Shown here: positions 48,711-57,895 of the stretch, in pieces
Numbering within the stretch: position 1 is the first letter of the stretch
How the letters are laid out: each line of letters opens with the position of its first letter
DNA from: Pseudomonas crudilactis
GTDB lineage: Bacteria; Pseudomonadota; Gammaproteobacteria; Pseudomonadales; Pseudomonadaceae
DNA: 64,000 bases
Reading direction: 5' to 3'
Assembly (NCBI RefSeq): GCF_013433315.1
Contig: NZ_WXVV01000008.1
Coordinates: 184,083-248,082, forward strand
Made by a program: the position numbers and the translations under genes
The notes under the pieces: model-generated
Databases searched by the model: none
What the model was told of the DNA's origin: nothing
What the model saw: the letters and a program-made list of their open reading frames with translations, nothing else

Positions 48711-48736
48711 GGCGCGGTATACTGCCGCGCCTTTTT
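48711..48736 (+). promoter_or_regulatory. -10-like TATACT inside a hairpin upstream of fumarase
   Basis: GGCGCGG (48711-48717) and CCGCGCC (48725-48731) flank TATACTG and are followed by TTTTT. The TATACT is a good -10 for the fumarase gene 111 bp downstream. The same bases would also make a rho-independent terminator if transcribed from further upstream. Confidence 0.5.
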
Positions 48737-48847
48737 AGCGTCGCGCCAGCAGCCCCGGCGTGCCTTGAAAGGTGTCTGCGACCGACCGATGCACCCAAGC
48801 CGCAGGCACCTTATTGAATGTTCCCGTCTTTTAGAGGAGCGCGACTC

Positions 48848-50371
48848 ATGACCGTGATCAAGCAAGACGACCTGATTCAGAGCGTTGCCGACGCCCTGCA
48901 GTTCATTTCCTATTACCACCCCGTGGATTTCATCCAGGCGATGCACGAAGCCTACCTGCGCGAAGAATCGCCAGCGGCCCGTGACTCGATGGCGCAGATC
49001 CTGATCAACTCGCGCATGTGCGCCACCGGCCACCGCCCGATCTGCCAGGACACCGGTATCGTCACCGTGTTCGTGCGCGTCGGCATGGACGTGCGTTGGG
49101 ATGGTGCCACCATGGGCCTGGACGACATGATCAACGAAGGCGTGCGTCGCGCCTACAACCTGCCGGAAAACGTCCTGCGTGCCTCGATCCTCGCCGACCC
49201 GGCGGGCGCTCGGAAAAACACCAAGGACAACACCCCTGCCGTGATTCACTACTCCATCGTCCCGGGCAACACCGTGGAAGTGGACGTGGCGGCCAAGGGC
49301 GGCGGTTCCGAGAACAAGTCGAAAATGGCCATGCTCAACCCGTCCGACTCGATCGTTGACTGGGTGCTGAAGACCGTTCCGACCATGGGCGCCGGCTGGT
49401 GCCCTCCGGGCATGCTCGGCATCGGCATCGGCGGCACCGCCGAGAAAGCTGCGGTGATGGCCAAGGAAGTGTTGATGGAATCCATCGACATCCACGAACT
49501 GAAGGCCCGTGGCCCACAGAACCGCATTGAAGAAATGCGCCTGGAACTGTTCGAGAAGGTCAACCAGTTGGGCATCGGCGCCCAGGGCCTCGGTGGCCTG
49601 ACCACCGTGCTCGACGTAAAGATCATGGACTACCCGACCCACGCCGCTTCGCTGCCGGTGTGCATGATCCCGAACTGCGCCGCCACTCGTCACGCGCACT
49701 TCGTGCTCGACGGTTCCGGCCCGGCCTCGCTCGAAGCGCCACCGCTGGACGCTTACCCGGAAATCGTCTGGGAAGCCGGCCCGTCGGCCCGCCGAGTCAA
49801 CCTCGACACCCTGACCCCGGAAGACGTGCAGAGCTGGAAGCCGGGCGAAACCGTTCTGCTTAACGGCAAGATGCTCACCGGTCGCGACGCTGCGCACAAG
49901 CGCATGGTCGAGATGCTCAACAAGGGTGAAACCCTGCCGGTCGACCTCAAGGGTCGCTTCATCTACTACGTCGGCCCGGTTGATCCGGTCGGTGACGAAG
50001 TGGTTGGCCCGGCTGGCCCGACCACCGCGACGCGGATGGACAAGTTCACCCGGCAGATCCTCGAGCAAACCGGCCTGTTGGGCATGATCGGCAAATCCGA
50101 GCGCGGCCCGACCGCGATCGAAGCGATCAAGGACAACAAAGCCGTGTACTTGATGGCTGTCGGCGGCGCTGCCTACCTGGTGGCCCAGGCCATCAAGAAG
50201 TCCAAGGTGCTGGCCTTTGCCGAACTGGGCATGGAAGCGATCTACGAGTTCGAGGTCAAGGACATGCCGGTCACCGTTGCGGTGGACAGCAAAGGTGAGT
50301 CCGTTCACATCACCGGCCCGGCGATCTGGCAACAGAAGATCAGCGAAAGCCTGGCGGTAGAAGTGCAGTAA
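48848..50371 (+). CDS. fumA: Class I (iron-sulfur) fumarate hydratase
   Basis: 507 aa with the alpha-type Fumerase domain (MCATGHRPICQDTGIVTVF) followed by the beta-type Fumerase_C domain (from ~330; FIYYVGPVDPVGDEVVGPAG, TATRMDKFTRQILEQTG). Cysteines in PICQDTG and IPNCAATRH are likely [4Fe-4S] ligands. It hydrates fumarate to malate in the TCA cycle and is oxygen-sensitive by nature of the cluster. GAGGAG lies 7 bp before the ATG at 48848. It corresponds to PA4333. A terminator follows, and the tc genes begin 220 bp later. Confidence 0.96.
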   Translation: MTVIKQDDLIQSVADALQFISYYHPVDFIQAMHEAYLREESPAARDSMAQILINSRMCATGHRPICQDTGIVTVFVRVGMDVRWDGATMGLDDMINEGVRRAYNLPENVLRASILADPAGARKNTKDNTPAVIHYSIVPGNTVEVDVAAKGGGSENKSKMAMLNPSDSIVDWVLKTVPTMGAGWCPPGMLGIGIGGTAEKAAVMAKEVLMESIDIHELKARGPQNRIEEMRLELFEKVNQLGIGAQGLGGLTTVLDVKIMDYPTHAASLPVCMIPNCAATRHAHFVLDGSGPASLEAPPLDAYPEIVWEAGPSARRVNLDTLTPEDVQSWKPGETVLLNGKMLTGRDAAHKRMVEMLNKGETLPVDLKGRFIYYVGPVDPVGDEVVGPAGPTTATRMDKFTRQILEQTGLLGMIGKSERGPTAIEAIKDNKAVYLMAVGGAAYLVAQAIKKSKVLAFAELGMEAIYEFEVKDMPVTVAVDSKGESVHITGPAIWQQKISESLAVEVQ

Positions 50372-50394
50372 GCGCCTGAAGCCGTAAAAAAGAG

Positions 50395-50431
50395 AAGGCC
50401 GACCCGTCACATGACGGATCGGCCTTTTTTT
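50395..50431 (+). terminator. Rho-independent terminator of fumarase gene
   Basis: Long interrupted stem AAGGCCGA..CGTCA / TGACG..TCGGCCTT followed by seven T residues, 23 bp after the stop codon. Confidence 0.93.
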
Positions 50432-50505
50432 GTGCCTGCGATTGCATTGGAGAAAACTGATTCGGCGATAAAAATCCGAGGCAACCACACAAATCGATCT
50501 TGTGC

Positions 50506-50525
50506 ACCTGTCAGGTTTGACAGGT
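50506..50525 (+). promoter_or_regulatory. lux-box-like palindrome before TcB gene
   Basis: ACCTGTCAGGTTTGACAGGT: symmetric arms ACCTGTCA / TGACAGGT with a four-base centre, matching the 20-bp CT-N12-AG lux/las-box form. It lies 66 bp before the TcB ATG. GATAGC (50545-50550) sits about 32 bp from the box centre, where a -10 would be expected if the box is centred near -42. Confidence 0.72.
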
Positions 50526-50591
50526 TACGCCCTTGGCAATTGTTGATAGCGTCATTTCACTTACGCCACCGCAAGTGCACCGGACGCAATC

Positions 50592-53500
50592 ATGGCCGAA
50601 CAAGACCTGAGCATCGTTACTCCCTCCATCGCCAAGAGTTCATCGATTGCCACCATCGGTAAAAGCTGGGGCGCCGTGGGGCCGACCGGTGCAGCGTCCT
50701 TCGAGCTGCCCATCCCTCTCTCGAGCGGATGGGGTCTGGCGCCGCAATTGTCGCTGACGTACAGCAGCCAGAGCGGTAACGGGTCCTTCGGTATCGGCTG
50801 GGGCATGGGGCTGAGCCAGATTAGCCGGCGCACCACCAAGGGTGTTCCGCGTTATTCCGAACACGATGAGATCGTCGGTCACGATGGCGAGGTGTGGATG
50901 CCGGAGCTGGAAGCTGACGGCACGATCAAGTCGCGTTTTGAATCAACCTACGGCGGCAAGAGCATCGGCCCGCATCGCGTGGTCCGTTATTGGCCGCGCG
51001 TTGAAAGCGACTTTGCCCTGCGCGAGCAATGGCAACTGCAGACCCGTACCACGGAAAACGCTGCGTCGACGTTTTGGCTGATACATGGCGCTGATGGCTC
51101 GCTGCACGTCTATGGCAAAACCGCCGCCTCACGCCGTGCCGATCCGGATGCCGCGCAAAATATTGCTGCGTGGCTGCTCTGCGAAAGCATGAACACCCAC
51201 GGCGAGCATATCTGCTTCGTTTACAAAGCCGATGATCAGGATCCCGACCCGACCCACGACTACCGCGCGCAGCGTTATCTGGAGCGGGTGTGTTACGGCA
51301 ACTTCACGGCAAGCGAGCGGTTGTTCGCCTGGACCGTGCCAGACCCGAGCGAGCTGGATTGGCAGTTTCAGCTGATTTTCGACTACGGCGAGCGTACGGC
51401 GTCGCTGAGCGAAATCCCGCTGTATGACGGCGACACACTCGGGCCGTGGCGGGTACGCCCGGACCCCTTTTCGACGTACGGTCAAGGCTTTGAAATCGGC
51501 ACGCGCCGGCTCTGTCGGCAAGTGCTGATGTTTCATCAAAATCCCGCCGACCTGCGAGAAAAACCGCTGCTGGCGCAACGTCTGCTGCTGGAATACCGCA
51601 TTGCGCAAAACATCACGCAATGGGACTACAGCCAGATCAGCGCCGCGCACTATCAAAGCTTCGATGCCAGCGGCCAGGTCGAACACTCGCCACCGGTGGA
51701 GTTCGACTATTCCACTTTCCAGATCAATAAAAACCCTCAGCGCCTGCTTGCTGCAGATAACCAGCCGGGCGTCGAAGATGGCGGGTTCTATCAATGCGTC
51801 GACCTGTACGGCGAGGGTCTGCCGGGGTTTCTCTGCCGTTATGACCAGGCGTGGTACTACCGCGAACCGCTGCGAGCAGCGGCGGGAGGTGATGAGATCG
51901 GCTACGGCCCATGGACGGCGCTGCACCGGACGCCAGTGGCCGACCGTAATCGTGCAGTCCAGCACATGCTTACCGACCTGACCGGTGACGGGCGGCTCGA
52001 CTGGATCACGGCCCAGCCAGGCAGCAGCGGTTTCCGTACATTGAATGCGCAGCGAGACTTCGCCGATTTGGTCCCGTTCACGGGGTTCCCGCTGGAGTTT
52101 TTCACCACGTTGGTGCAACTGGGCGATTTGAGCGGTGATGGTCTGAGCTCTATTGCGCTGATCGGTCCCAACTCGGTGCGCCTGTACGCCAACCGCCGCG
52201 AAGCAGGCTTCGCCGCCGCCGAGGATGTGCCGCATGGGCCGGCCGATGACCGCTTGCCAATCTTCAGCAACGCACCGACCGAACTGGTGATGCTCGGCAA
52301 CTTGCTGGGCAGCGACATGCCGGAGCTGTGCCGTATCCGCCATGACGAAATCCGCTGCTGGCCTAACCTTGGCCACGGCAGGTTTGGCGAGGGTCGCAAG
52401 ATCAGTGACCTGCCGTTCACGTACGAGCAGTTCGATTCTTCGCGGATCCGGGTGGCCGACCTTGACGGTTCCGGCGCACCGGCACTGATCTATCTGAAAT
52501 CCGATGTATTCGAAATCTACCTGAACCGCGGTGGCAATGGTCTTGAGCAGATACCGGTGAGCGTGCCCTGGCCCGAAGGCGTGCGCTATGACCGCCTGTG
52601 TCAGGTGAGCTTCGCCGACCTGCAGGGCTTGGGTTGTGCCAGCCTGATTCTGACCGTGCCGCACATCAAGCCGCAGCACTGGCGCTATGATTTCGTCGCG
52701 ATCAAACCGTACCTGTTGACCGCCAGCAACAACAACATGGGCTGCAATGCCAGTGTGGTCTACCGCAGTTCCGCTCAAGAGTGGCTGGATGAAAAACAGC
52801 AAATCCTCAAGCGTAAAGAGCTGCCGGTTTCGCACTTGCCATTCGCAGTGCCGGTGGTGGTCCAGCAGCAGCAACTGGATGAGATCACCGGTAACTGCCT
52901 GACGCAGCTATTGACCTGGCGCGAAGGCGTTTACGACGGTGAAGAACGCGAGTTTCGTGGCTTCGGCCTGCTGCAGCAAACCGACAGCGAAAGCGCCGGC
53001 GACGGCGACGGCGACGGCGACGAAGGCTTCACCCAGCCGGTGCGGGTCTGCACCTGGTTTCATACCGGGCAATCGATGGATCGCCGCCGTGAGCGTTATT
53101 TCAATGAAGACAAGGGCGCCATTGGCCTGGGCAGCACCCTGTTCAGCCTTACCCCGCCCAAAGAGGAGTTCGATCAGTCGATTGCCCCGCACGACGCCGA
53201 TACCGAATACCAGATTTCCCGGGCGTTGGCGGGTTCGGTCGCCCGTATCGAAACCTATGCTGACGCAGACAGCGACGCACCGGGCATCGCCACGCCTCTG
53301 GCGGTAGAAGAGCTGCGCTATCGGGTGCGTGAAGTCCGCGCTCAGGGGCAGTACGCCGCCGCTGTTCTGCTGCCCCTGCTGCTGGAAAAAATCAGCTACC
53401 AGTACGACCGGTTTATCGACGATCCGCTGTGCCGTCATGAGATCAGCCTGCGCCAGAACGAATACGGTTCGACGACTCAGACGCTGACCGTGAGCTATGC

Positions 53501-55100
53501 GCGCCGACTGACTGAAGAGAGCCCACCGCCCTTTACCGATCCAGATGAACAACAGTGGTGGCGCGATGCCCATGACGAGGCACAGCAGTCGTTTTACCTG
53601 AACGAAACCCGTGCGCAATACATTGACCTGACTGATCCTCAGCAGTGGCGGCTGGGCCTGCCGTATCTGCAACGCGCCAATGCGCTGGTCTTGCCCAAAG
53701 GCACACTGCCAAGCGGCCTCAGTCCGACACAGGTGTCGTTCGAGCAACTGGCGCGCCATGAGGATTCGCCGCACTGGAACACCGAACGGGTACTGACGAC
53801 CCAGTCCATACAGCGCTACGTGAAATTCGACGGCACAGCGCTGGCTGACGGTGAAGCCGAATTCGAGGCCCTGACCGGGCCGCTGGAACTGGCGCAACTG
53901 GACAAGACTGCCCTGGACGCCTATAGCATCCTGCCGCCGCCGTTCAACATCCATGCGGAATTGAGCAAAATCGGTTATACGGCGATGCCGTTTCTGTTTG
54001 AACCGACCGCCCCGCCCGGGGCTGACCCGGCGCTGTATTCGGCGCACTTCGGCTTTGCCGAATACGCCGGCCCGGATCGCTTCTACGATGTCCTGAGCTA
54101 CCGTGAAACCCCTAGCCACGGCCACACCAGGGCTGAATACGACGACTATGGCCTGGCGATCATCCGCGTCGAATTGCCAGATGGCTGCACCACCCACATC
54201 ACTTACGACTATCACGCCCTGCAACCACTGAGCATCACCGACCCCAACGAGAATATTGAAGAGGCCATCTACGCGCCTTCCGGGCAACCACTGGCCACCA
54301 GTTTTCACGGCACTGAAAATGGCATTGCCGCAGGATTCAGGCCGCTGAGTGAATACAGGCGACCCGAAGATCTTCGCCCGGATCCGGCCATTGCCGATCC
54401 GGAGGCTGCTGTGCAAAAGGCCGCCAGCACCGTGCGCAAGGATTTGTTCAGCTGGATGGGCAGCGTTGCTGTCACCGCGCAATGGGTGGATCAAGGCTAT
54501 CTGCTGCCCAGCGGCCATATTCGCGCCAGTGCCCGTCAGCGGCTGGCACGAAGCACCCAACTGACCAGCACCGAACAGACCTTGCTCGAGGCCATTACCA
54601 CAGCCCACCGCGAGCCGGTACACAGCGTGATGCTCAGTGCCGACTGCTATCCCGACGAAAAGATCGCAGCGCAGATCCAGATCATCAAGGCCTGCGTCGA
54701 CGGCTTTGGCCGGGCACTGCAAACCCAGCAACTGGTCGACCCGGGCATGGCGTACAAGGTTGAAGATGGCTCACTCGTTGTCGAAGATGGCCAGTACGTC
54801 GAGGTTCTGGCGAACCCGCGCTGGCGCATCAGCGAACGAGTCGAGTACAACAACAAGGGATTGCCGGTTCGTCAGTTCCGACCTTTTTTCGCGGATACCC
54901 ATCGGTACGTCAACGATCAATCCCTGCGCAAACTTGGCCACTTCGATCAGGTGTACTACAACGCCTTGGGCCAGCAGATCAAACTGGTCAACGCCAGAGG
55001 CGACATCTCCCGCGAGGCTCACCATCCCTGGTATCGCACCAGCGAAGATTTCAACGACACCGCGCAACCGCCACCCCGCTCGGAATCGCCACGTTCATGA
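50592..55100 (+). CDS. tcaC: Tc toxin subunit TcB (TcaC-like)
   Basis: 1502 aa, normal for TcB. The N-terminal SpvB domain (~1-290; IGKSWGAVGPTGAASFELP, LSLTYSSQSGNGSFGIGWG) is followed by VCBS/FG-GAP-like blades at ~456-650 (LTGDGRLDWITAQPG, LGDLSGDGLSSIALIG, VADLDGSGAPALIYL), then the TcdB middle regions and Rhs-type strands at the end. TcB and TcC together form the hollow cocoon that holds the unfolded effector and docks on TcA. It contains a (Gly-Asp)4 run encoded by a perfect hexanucleotide repeat. The stop overlaps the TcC1 ATG (ATGA). The ribosome site is weak. Confidence 0.95.
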   Translation: MAEQDLSIVTPSIAKSSSIATIGKSWGAVGPTGAASFELPIPLSSGWGLAPQLSLTYSSQSGNGSFGIGWGMGLSQISRRTTKGVPRYSEHDEIVGHDGEVWMPELEADGTIKSRFESTYGGKSIGPHRVVRYWPRVESDFALREQWQLQTRTTENAASTFWLIHGADGSLHVYGKTAASRRADPDAAQNIAAWLLCESMNTHGEHICFVYKADDQDPDPTHDYRAQRYLERVCYGNFTASERLFAWTVPDPSELDWQFQLIFDYGERTASLSEIPLYDGDTLGPWRVRPDPFSTYGQGFEIGTRRLCRQVLMFHQNPADLREKPLLAQRLLLEYRIAQNITQWDYSQISAAHYQSFDASGQVEHSPPVEFDYSTFQINKNPQRLLAADNQPGVEDGGFYQCVDLYGEGLPGFLCRYDQAWYYREPLRAAAGGDEIGYGPWTALHRTPVADRNRAVQHMLTDLTGDGRLDWITAQPGSSGFRTLNAQRDFADLVPFTGFPLEFFTTLVQLGDLSGDGLSSIALIGPNSVRLYANRREAGFAAAEDVPHGPADDRLPIFSNAPTELVMLGNLLGSDMPELCRIRHDEIRCWPNLGHGRFGEGRKISDLPFTYEQFDSSRIRVADLDGSGAPALIYLKSDVFEIYLNRGGNGLEQIPVSVPWPEGVRYDRLCQVSFADLQGLGCASLILTVPHIKPQHWRYDFVAIKPYLLTASNNNMGCNASVVYRSSAQEWLDEKQQILKRKELPVSHLPFAVPVVVQQQQLDEITGNCLTQLLTWREGVYDGEEREFRGFGLLQQTDSESAGDGDGDGDEGFTQPVRVCTWFHTGQSMDRRRERYFNEDKGAIGLGSTLFSLTPPKEEFDQSIAPHDADTEYQISRALAGSVARIETYADADSDAPGIATPLAVEELRYRVREVRAQGQYAAAVLLPLLLEKISYQYDRFIDDPLCRHEISLRQNEYGSTTQTLTVSYARRLTEESPPPFTDPDEQQWWRDAHDEAQQSFYLNETRAQYIDLTDPQQWRLGLPYLQRANALVLPKGTLPSGLSPTQVSFEQLARHEDSPHWNTERVLTTQSIQRYVKFDGTALADGEAEFEALTGPLELAQLDKTALDAYSILPPPFNIHAELSKIGYTAMPFLFEPTAPPGADPALYSAHFGFAEYAGPDRFYDVLSYRETPSHGHTRAEYDDYGLAIIRVELPDGCTTHITYDYHALQPLSITDPNENIEEAIYAPSGQPLATSFHGTENGIAAGFRPLSEYRRPEDLRPDPAIADPEAAVQKAASTVRKDLFSWMGSVAVTAQWVDQGYLLPSGHIRASARQRLARSTQLTSTEQTLLEAITTAHREPVHSVMLSADCYPDEKIAAQIQIIKACVDGFGRALQTQQLVDPGMAYKVEDGSLVVEDGQYVEVLANPRWRISERVEYNNKGLPVRQFRPFFADTHRYVNDQSLRKLGHFDQVYYNALGQQIKLVNARGDISREAHHPWYRTSEDFNDTAQPPPRSESPRS
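52998..53021 (+). repeat. (GGCGAC)4 microsatellite within the TcB gene
   Basis: Four perfect tandem copies of a hexanucleotide encoding Gly-Asp repeats. Slippage would change length without shifting frame. Confidence 0.9.
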
Positions 55101-57868
55101 CCCCCTCACTGGATTGGCGCACGCCTGCGATTTCGGTGAACGATGGCCGCGGCCTGCCTACTCGTCAGGTGGTTTATTTGCGCACTGTGGCTCAGGACAC
55201 ACCCACGCCATTGGTCAACCGTCAGCAGCACAACGCGAGCGGGCAGTTGGTGGCACAGTGGGATCCACGCCTTTCGGTTGCGTGCCTGAAGACGGTGTAC
55301 CGCCTGGACGGTGAGTCGTTGCACACGGACAGCGTCGACGCCGGCTGGCGCCTGCTCCTGCCGGGCCTGGCCGGCGAACCGGTGCAACGCTGGGACGAGC
55401 GCGGCGGTCATTGGCGCACGACTTTCGATAAGCAGTTGCGCGTAGTCGCCGTCGAAGAAAACGGCGTGGCCGATGTCGATGTGTTTACCTACGCCGATGC
55501 CAGCGCCGACCCCCGGTTCAATCGACGCGGACAATTGCTGGAGCAACACGACAGCTCGGGCACCCTGCGCACCGACAGCTTCGCCCTCACCGGCCAGCCG
55601 CTGGCCGAAACCCGTTTCTTTGACGATGACCAAGGCTTCACCAGCCGTCGTGTGTTCAGCCCGATGGGCGCCGTGCTGGAGCAGACCGATGCCGGCGGCC
55701 ATCGTCAGCAATCGCGTTATGGTCTGGCCGGGCACCTTCGGCAGGTACAACTGTTGATCAAGGACCAGAGCCAATGGCGGCCCGTGTTGCTTGATGCGCA
55801 GTACAACGCCGCCGACCAGATCATCGAGCAGCAGGCCGGTAATCTTGTCGTCAGTCGCTGGACCTACGAGCCGGCCGATGGTCGTCTGCACACTCAGTCC
55901 AGTCGCAAAGACACCGGCGCAGTGCTGCAAGACCTCGAATATTTCTACGACCCCGTCGGCAACATTACCCGCATCGAAGACCACGCCTTCCAGCCGGTCT
56001 ATTTCGCCAACCAGCGGGTCGACGGTCACCGTGATTTCAGCTACGACTCGCTGTACCGACTGGTCTGCGCCAGAGGTTACGACGACGGCCCGCTCTCGGA
56101 CATTCCCGACCTGCCGAAACCCACCGACCCTAACAACCGCCTCAACTACACCCAGACCTACACGTACGACACCGGCGGCAATCTGGAGAAACTGGTGCAT
56201 GTACGGGCCGGCGCCAACCGCACCGTGCAGATGCGCATTGATTCAGTCAGCAATCGCGGCGTGCGCTGGAAACCGGAGGATCCGGAGCCTGACTTCGACA
56301 CACTGTTCGACCGCCACGGCAACCAGCAGCACCTGCAACCGGGACAGGCCATGCGATGGAATGCACGGGATGAACTGCAACGCGTGACGCTGATTGCCCG
56401 AGACGGCACTGATGACGACGCCGAACACTACCGTTACAGCCAGGGTGTGCGAGTGTTCAAACGCCATGAAACGTACACCGACAGCGCTGTGCATTTTCAT
56501 CAGGTGCGCTACCTGCCGGGCCTGGAAATCCGCAGCAAGGACAACTGCGAAGAACTGCACGTCATCTCGGTAGGCAGTGCGCGTTGCCTGCACTGGGCGA
56601 AAAAACCACCCGATGAAATCGCCAATGACCAAGTGCGTTACAACCTCGAAGATCATCTCGGCTCCTGCGTGATGGAGCTTGATCAACAGGGCGACCTGAT
56701 CAGCCAGGAGGGTTACTACCCGTTCGGTGCCACGGCGTGGATGGCCGCACGCCACGCCGTCGAAGTGCGCTACAAATTCATCCGTTATTCGGGCAAGGAG
56801 ATGGATGTCAGCGGGTTGTATTACTACGGTGCCCGCTATTACGCACCGTGGTTGCTGCGCTGGATATCTACCGATGCATCGCAAGCGGATGGCCTGAATC
56901 TGTATGGGTTTGTGGGCAACAATCCAATGCGCTATGTCGATCCTGACGGAAACACGCGAGCGGAAGCGGTGATCATGTTGACGTCACAGTTTCTGTCTGC
57001 CGTCGATGAACATGCGGTGCAGGTCATGGGGCAACTGCACAACATTCTCCATCCACAGGGTTTTACCAAAACAATGGCGCTGAACGCCACGGCCGAGGGC
57101 GTCGGCTGGTTCGGCGCAACCTATCACGGGGGCAATATGGGTGCCGAATTGTTCGACCGCGCCGTTCCCGGCCTGCCAACGGAGATTCCCTATCTGACAG
57201 GCAGTGGACTGATCGGAGGCAACATCGGCGGCGATGTGACGGGCGCCATGATCGCCCCGGTCGCAGAGGGTACCGGGCTCAGTCTGGGTCCCCTGATCCC
57301 TCGAACTTCAACCATGTCAGTCAGCGCGATTGACGAACGCTTGGGTGTCAGTAATGCCATCGAGGAGATCAAATCGTGGGCAGACGTGAAAGAGCAATTG
57401 ATCCACCCGGCGCTCGATTCCGTACTCAATCCTGATTTCGTCATGAACAGAGTGATGGCCTCATGGATCTCGATCATCCCCCATTTTCTCACTCTGTTTA
57501 CAAGGGCCATTGAGGCTGAGGACATCAAGAACCGACTCGATCCAGTGAAAATCGAAAAAATCGAAAAAATGCTGGCTGACTGGAAAGCCGCGGTTGAGCA
57601 ACGATTCGCCTGGGCCGAAAACGCGTTTGACGCACTGGGTACAGACACGGTCTCTCCGGCCAGGCTGCTGACCAACATCAACCATATGACGTCCAGGGAA
57701 ACCCTGGCCCCCATCAGTCGCTCAGGCATGCGCGAGTTGCACCGAGCCACACTGGGCCACATTGACCGCAATCAAGCCATGGTTGCCTGGTACAAAGAGA
57801 TGGGCACCACAGACAATCAGTTTTTGCTCAAGCAGGCGCGTGCCAGTAACAAGAAAAAGGTCGCTTGA
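55097..57868 (+). CDS. tccC: Tc toxin subunit TcC 1 (Rhs core plus effector)
   Basis: 923 aa. The Rhs/YD-repeat shell runs from ~30 to ~615, ending in the Rhs-associated core (YNLEDHLGSCVMELDQQG, YYPFGATAW, YSGKEMDVSGLYYYGARYY, DGLNLYGFVGNNP, YVDPDG). Asp residues in ISTDASQADGLNLY are in the positions of the core's self-cleaving aspartyl protease. Cleavage would free the C-terminal ~308 residues (~616-923), the effector. That region has Gly-rich stretches (GLIGGNIGGDVTGAM), a helical middle and a basic end (SNKKKVA). I recognise no catalytic motif. Residues 77-577 are nearly identical to TcC 2. The start overlaps the TcB stop. Confidence 0.93.
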   Translation: MTPSLDWRTPAISVNDGRGLPTRQVVYLRTVAQDTPTPLVNRQQHNASGQLVAQWDPRLSVACLKTVYRLDGESLHTDSVDAGWRLLLPGLAGEPVQRWDERGGHWRTTFDKQLRVVAVEENGVADVDVFTYADASADPRFNRRGQLLEQHDSSGTLRTDSFALTGQPLAETRFFDDDQGFTSRRVFSPMGAVLEQTDAGGHRQQSRYGLAGHLRQVQLLIKDQSQWRPVLLDAQYNAADQIIEQQAGNLVVSRWTYEPADGRLHTQSSRKDTGAVLQDLEYFYDPVGNITRIEDHAFQPVYFANQRVDGHRDFSYDSLYRLVCARGYDDGPLSDIPDLPKPTDPNNRLNYTQTYTYDTGGNLEKLVHVRAGANRTVQMRIDSVSNRGVRWKPEDPEPDFDTLFDRHGNQQHLQPGQAMRWNARDELQRVTLIARDGTDDDAEHYRYSQGVRVFKRHETYTDSAVHFHQVRYLPGLEIRSKDNCEELHVISVGSARCLHWAKKPPDEIANDQVRYNLEDHLGSCVMELDQQGDLISQEGYYPFGATAWMAARHAVEVRYKFIRYSGKEMDVSGLYYYGARYYAPWLLRWISTDASQADGLNLYGFVGNNPMRYVDPDGNTRAEAVIMLTSQFLSAVDEHAVQVMGQLHNILHPQGFTKTMALNATAEGVGWFGATYHGGNMGAELFDRAVPGLPTEIPYLTGSGLIGGNIGGDVTGAMIAPVAEGTGLSLGPLIPRTSTMSVSAIDERLGVSNAIEEIKSWADVKEQLIHPALDSVLNPDFVMNRVMASWISIIPHFLTLFTRAIEAEDIKNRLDPVKIEKIEKMLADWKAAVEQRFAWAENAFDALGTDTVSPARLLTNINHMTSRETLAPISRSGMRELHRATLGHIDRNQAMVAWYKEMGTTDNQFLLKQARASNKKKVA
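55325..56829 (+). repeat. Near-identical tccC core, copy 1
   Basis: This 1505-bp stretch matches 58124-59628 at a constant offset of 2799 bp. By eye I find two differences: G/A at 55404/58203 (Gly103 to Asp) and G/A at 56791/59590 (synonymous). The flanks diverge at once on both sides. Confidence 0.92.
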
Positions 57869-57895
57869 GATGGCTGACCGCACGAGTGTCCGGCG

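Noticed and set aside
48551..50488. 645-codon frame antisense to fumarase
   Set aside because: Shadow frame produced by strong codon bias; the fumarase frame carries all motifs.
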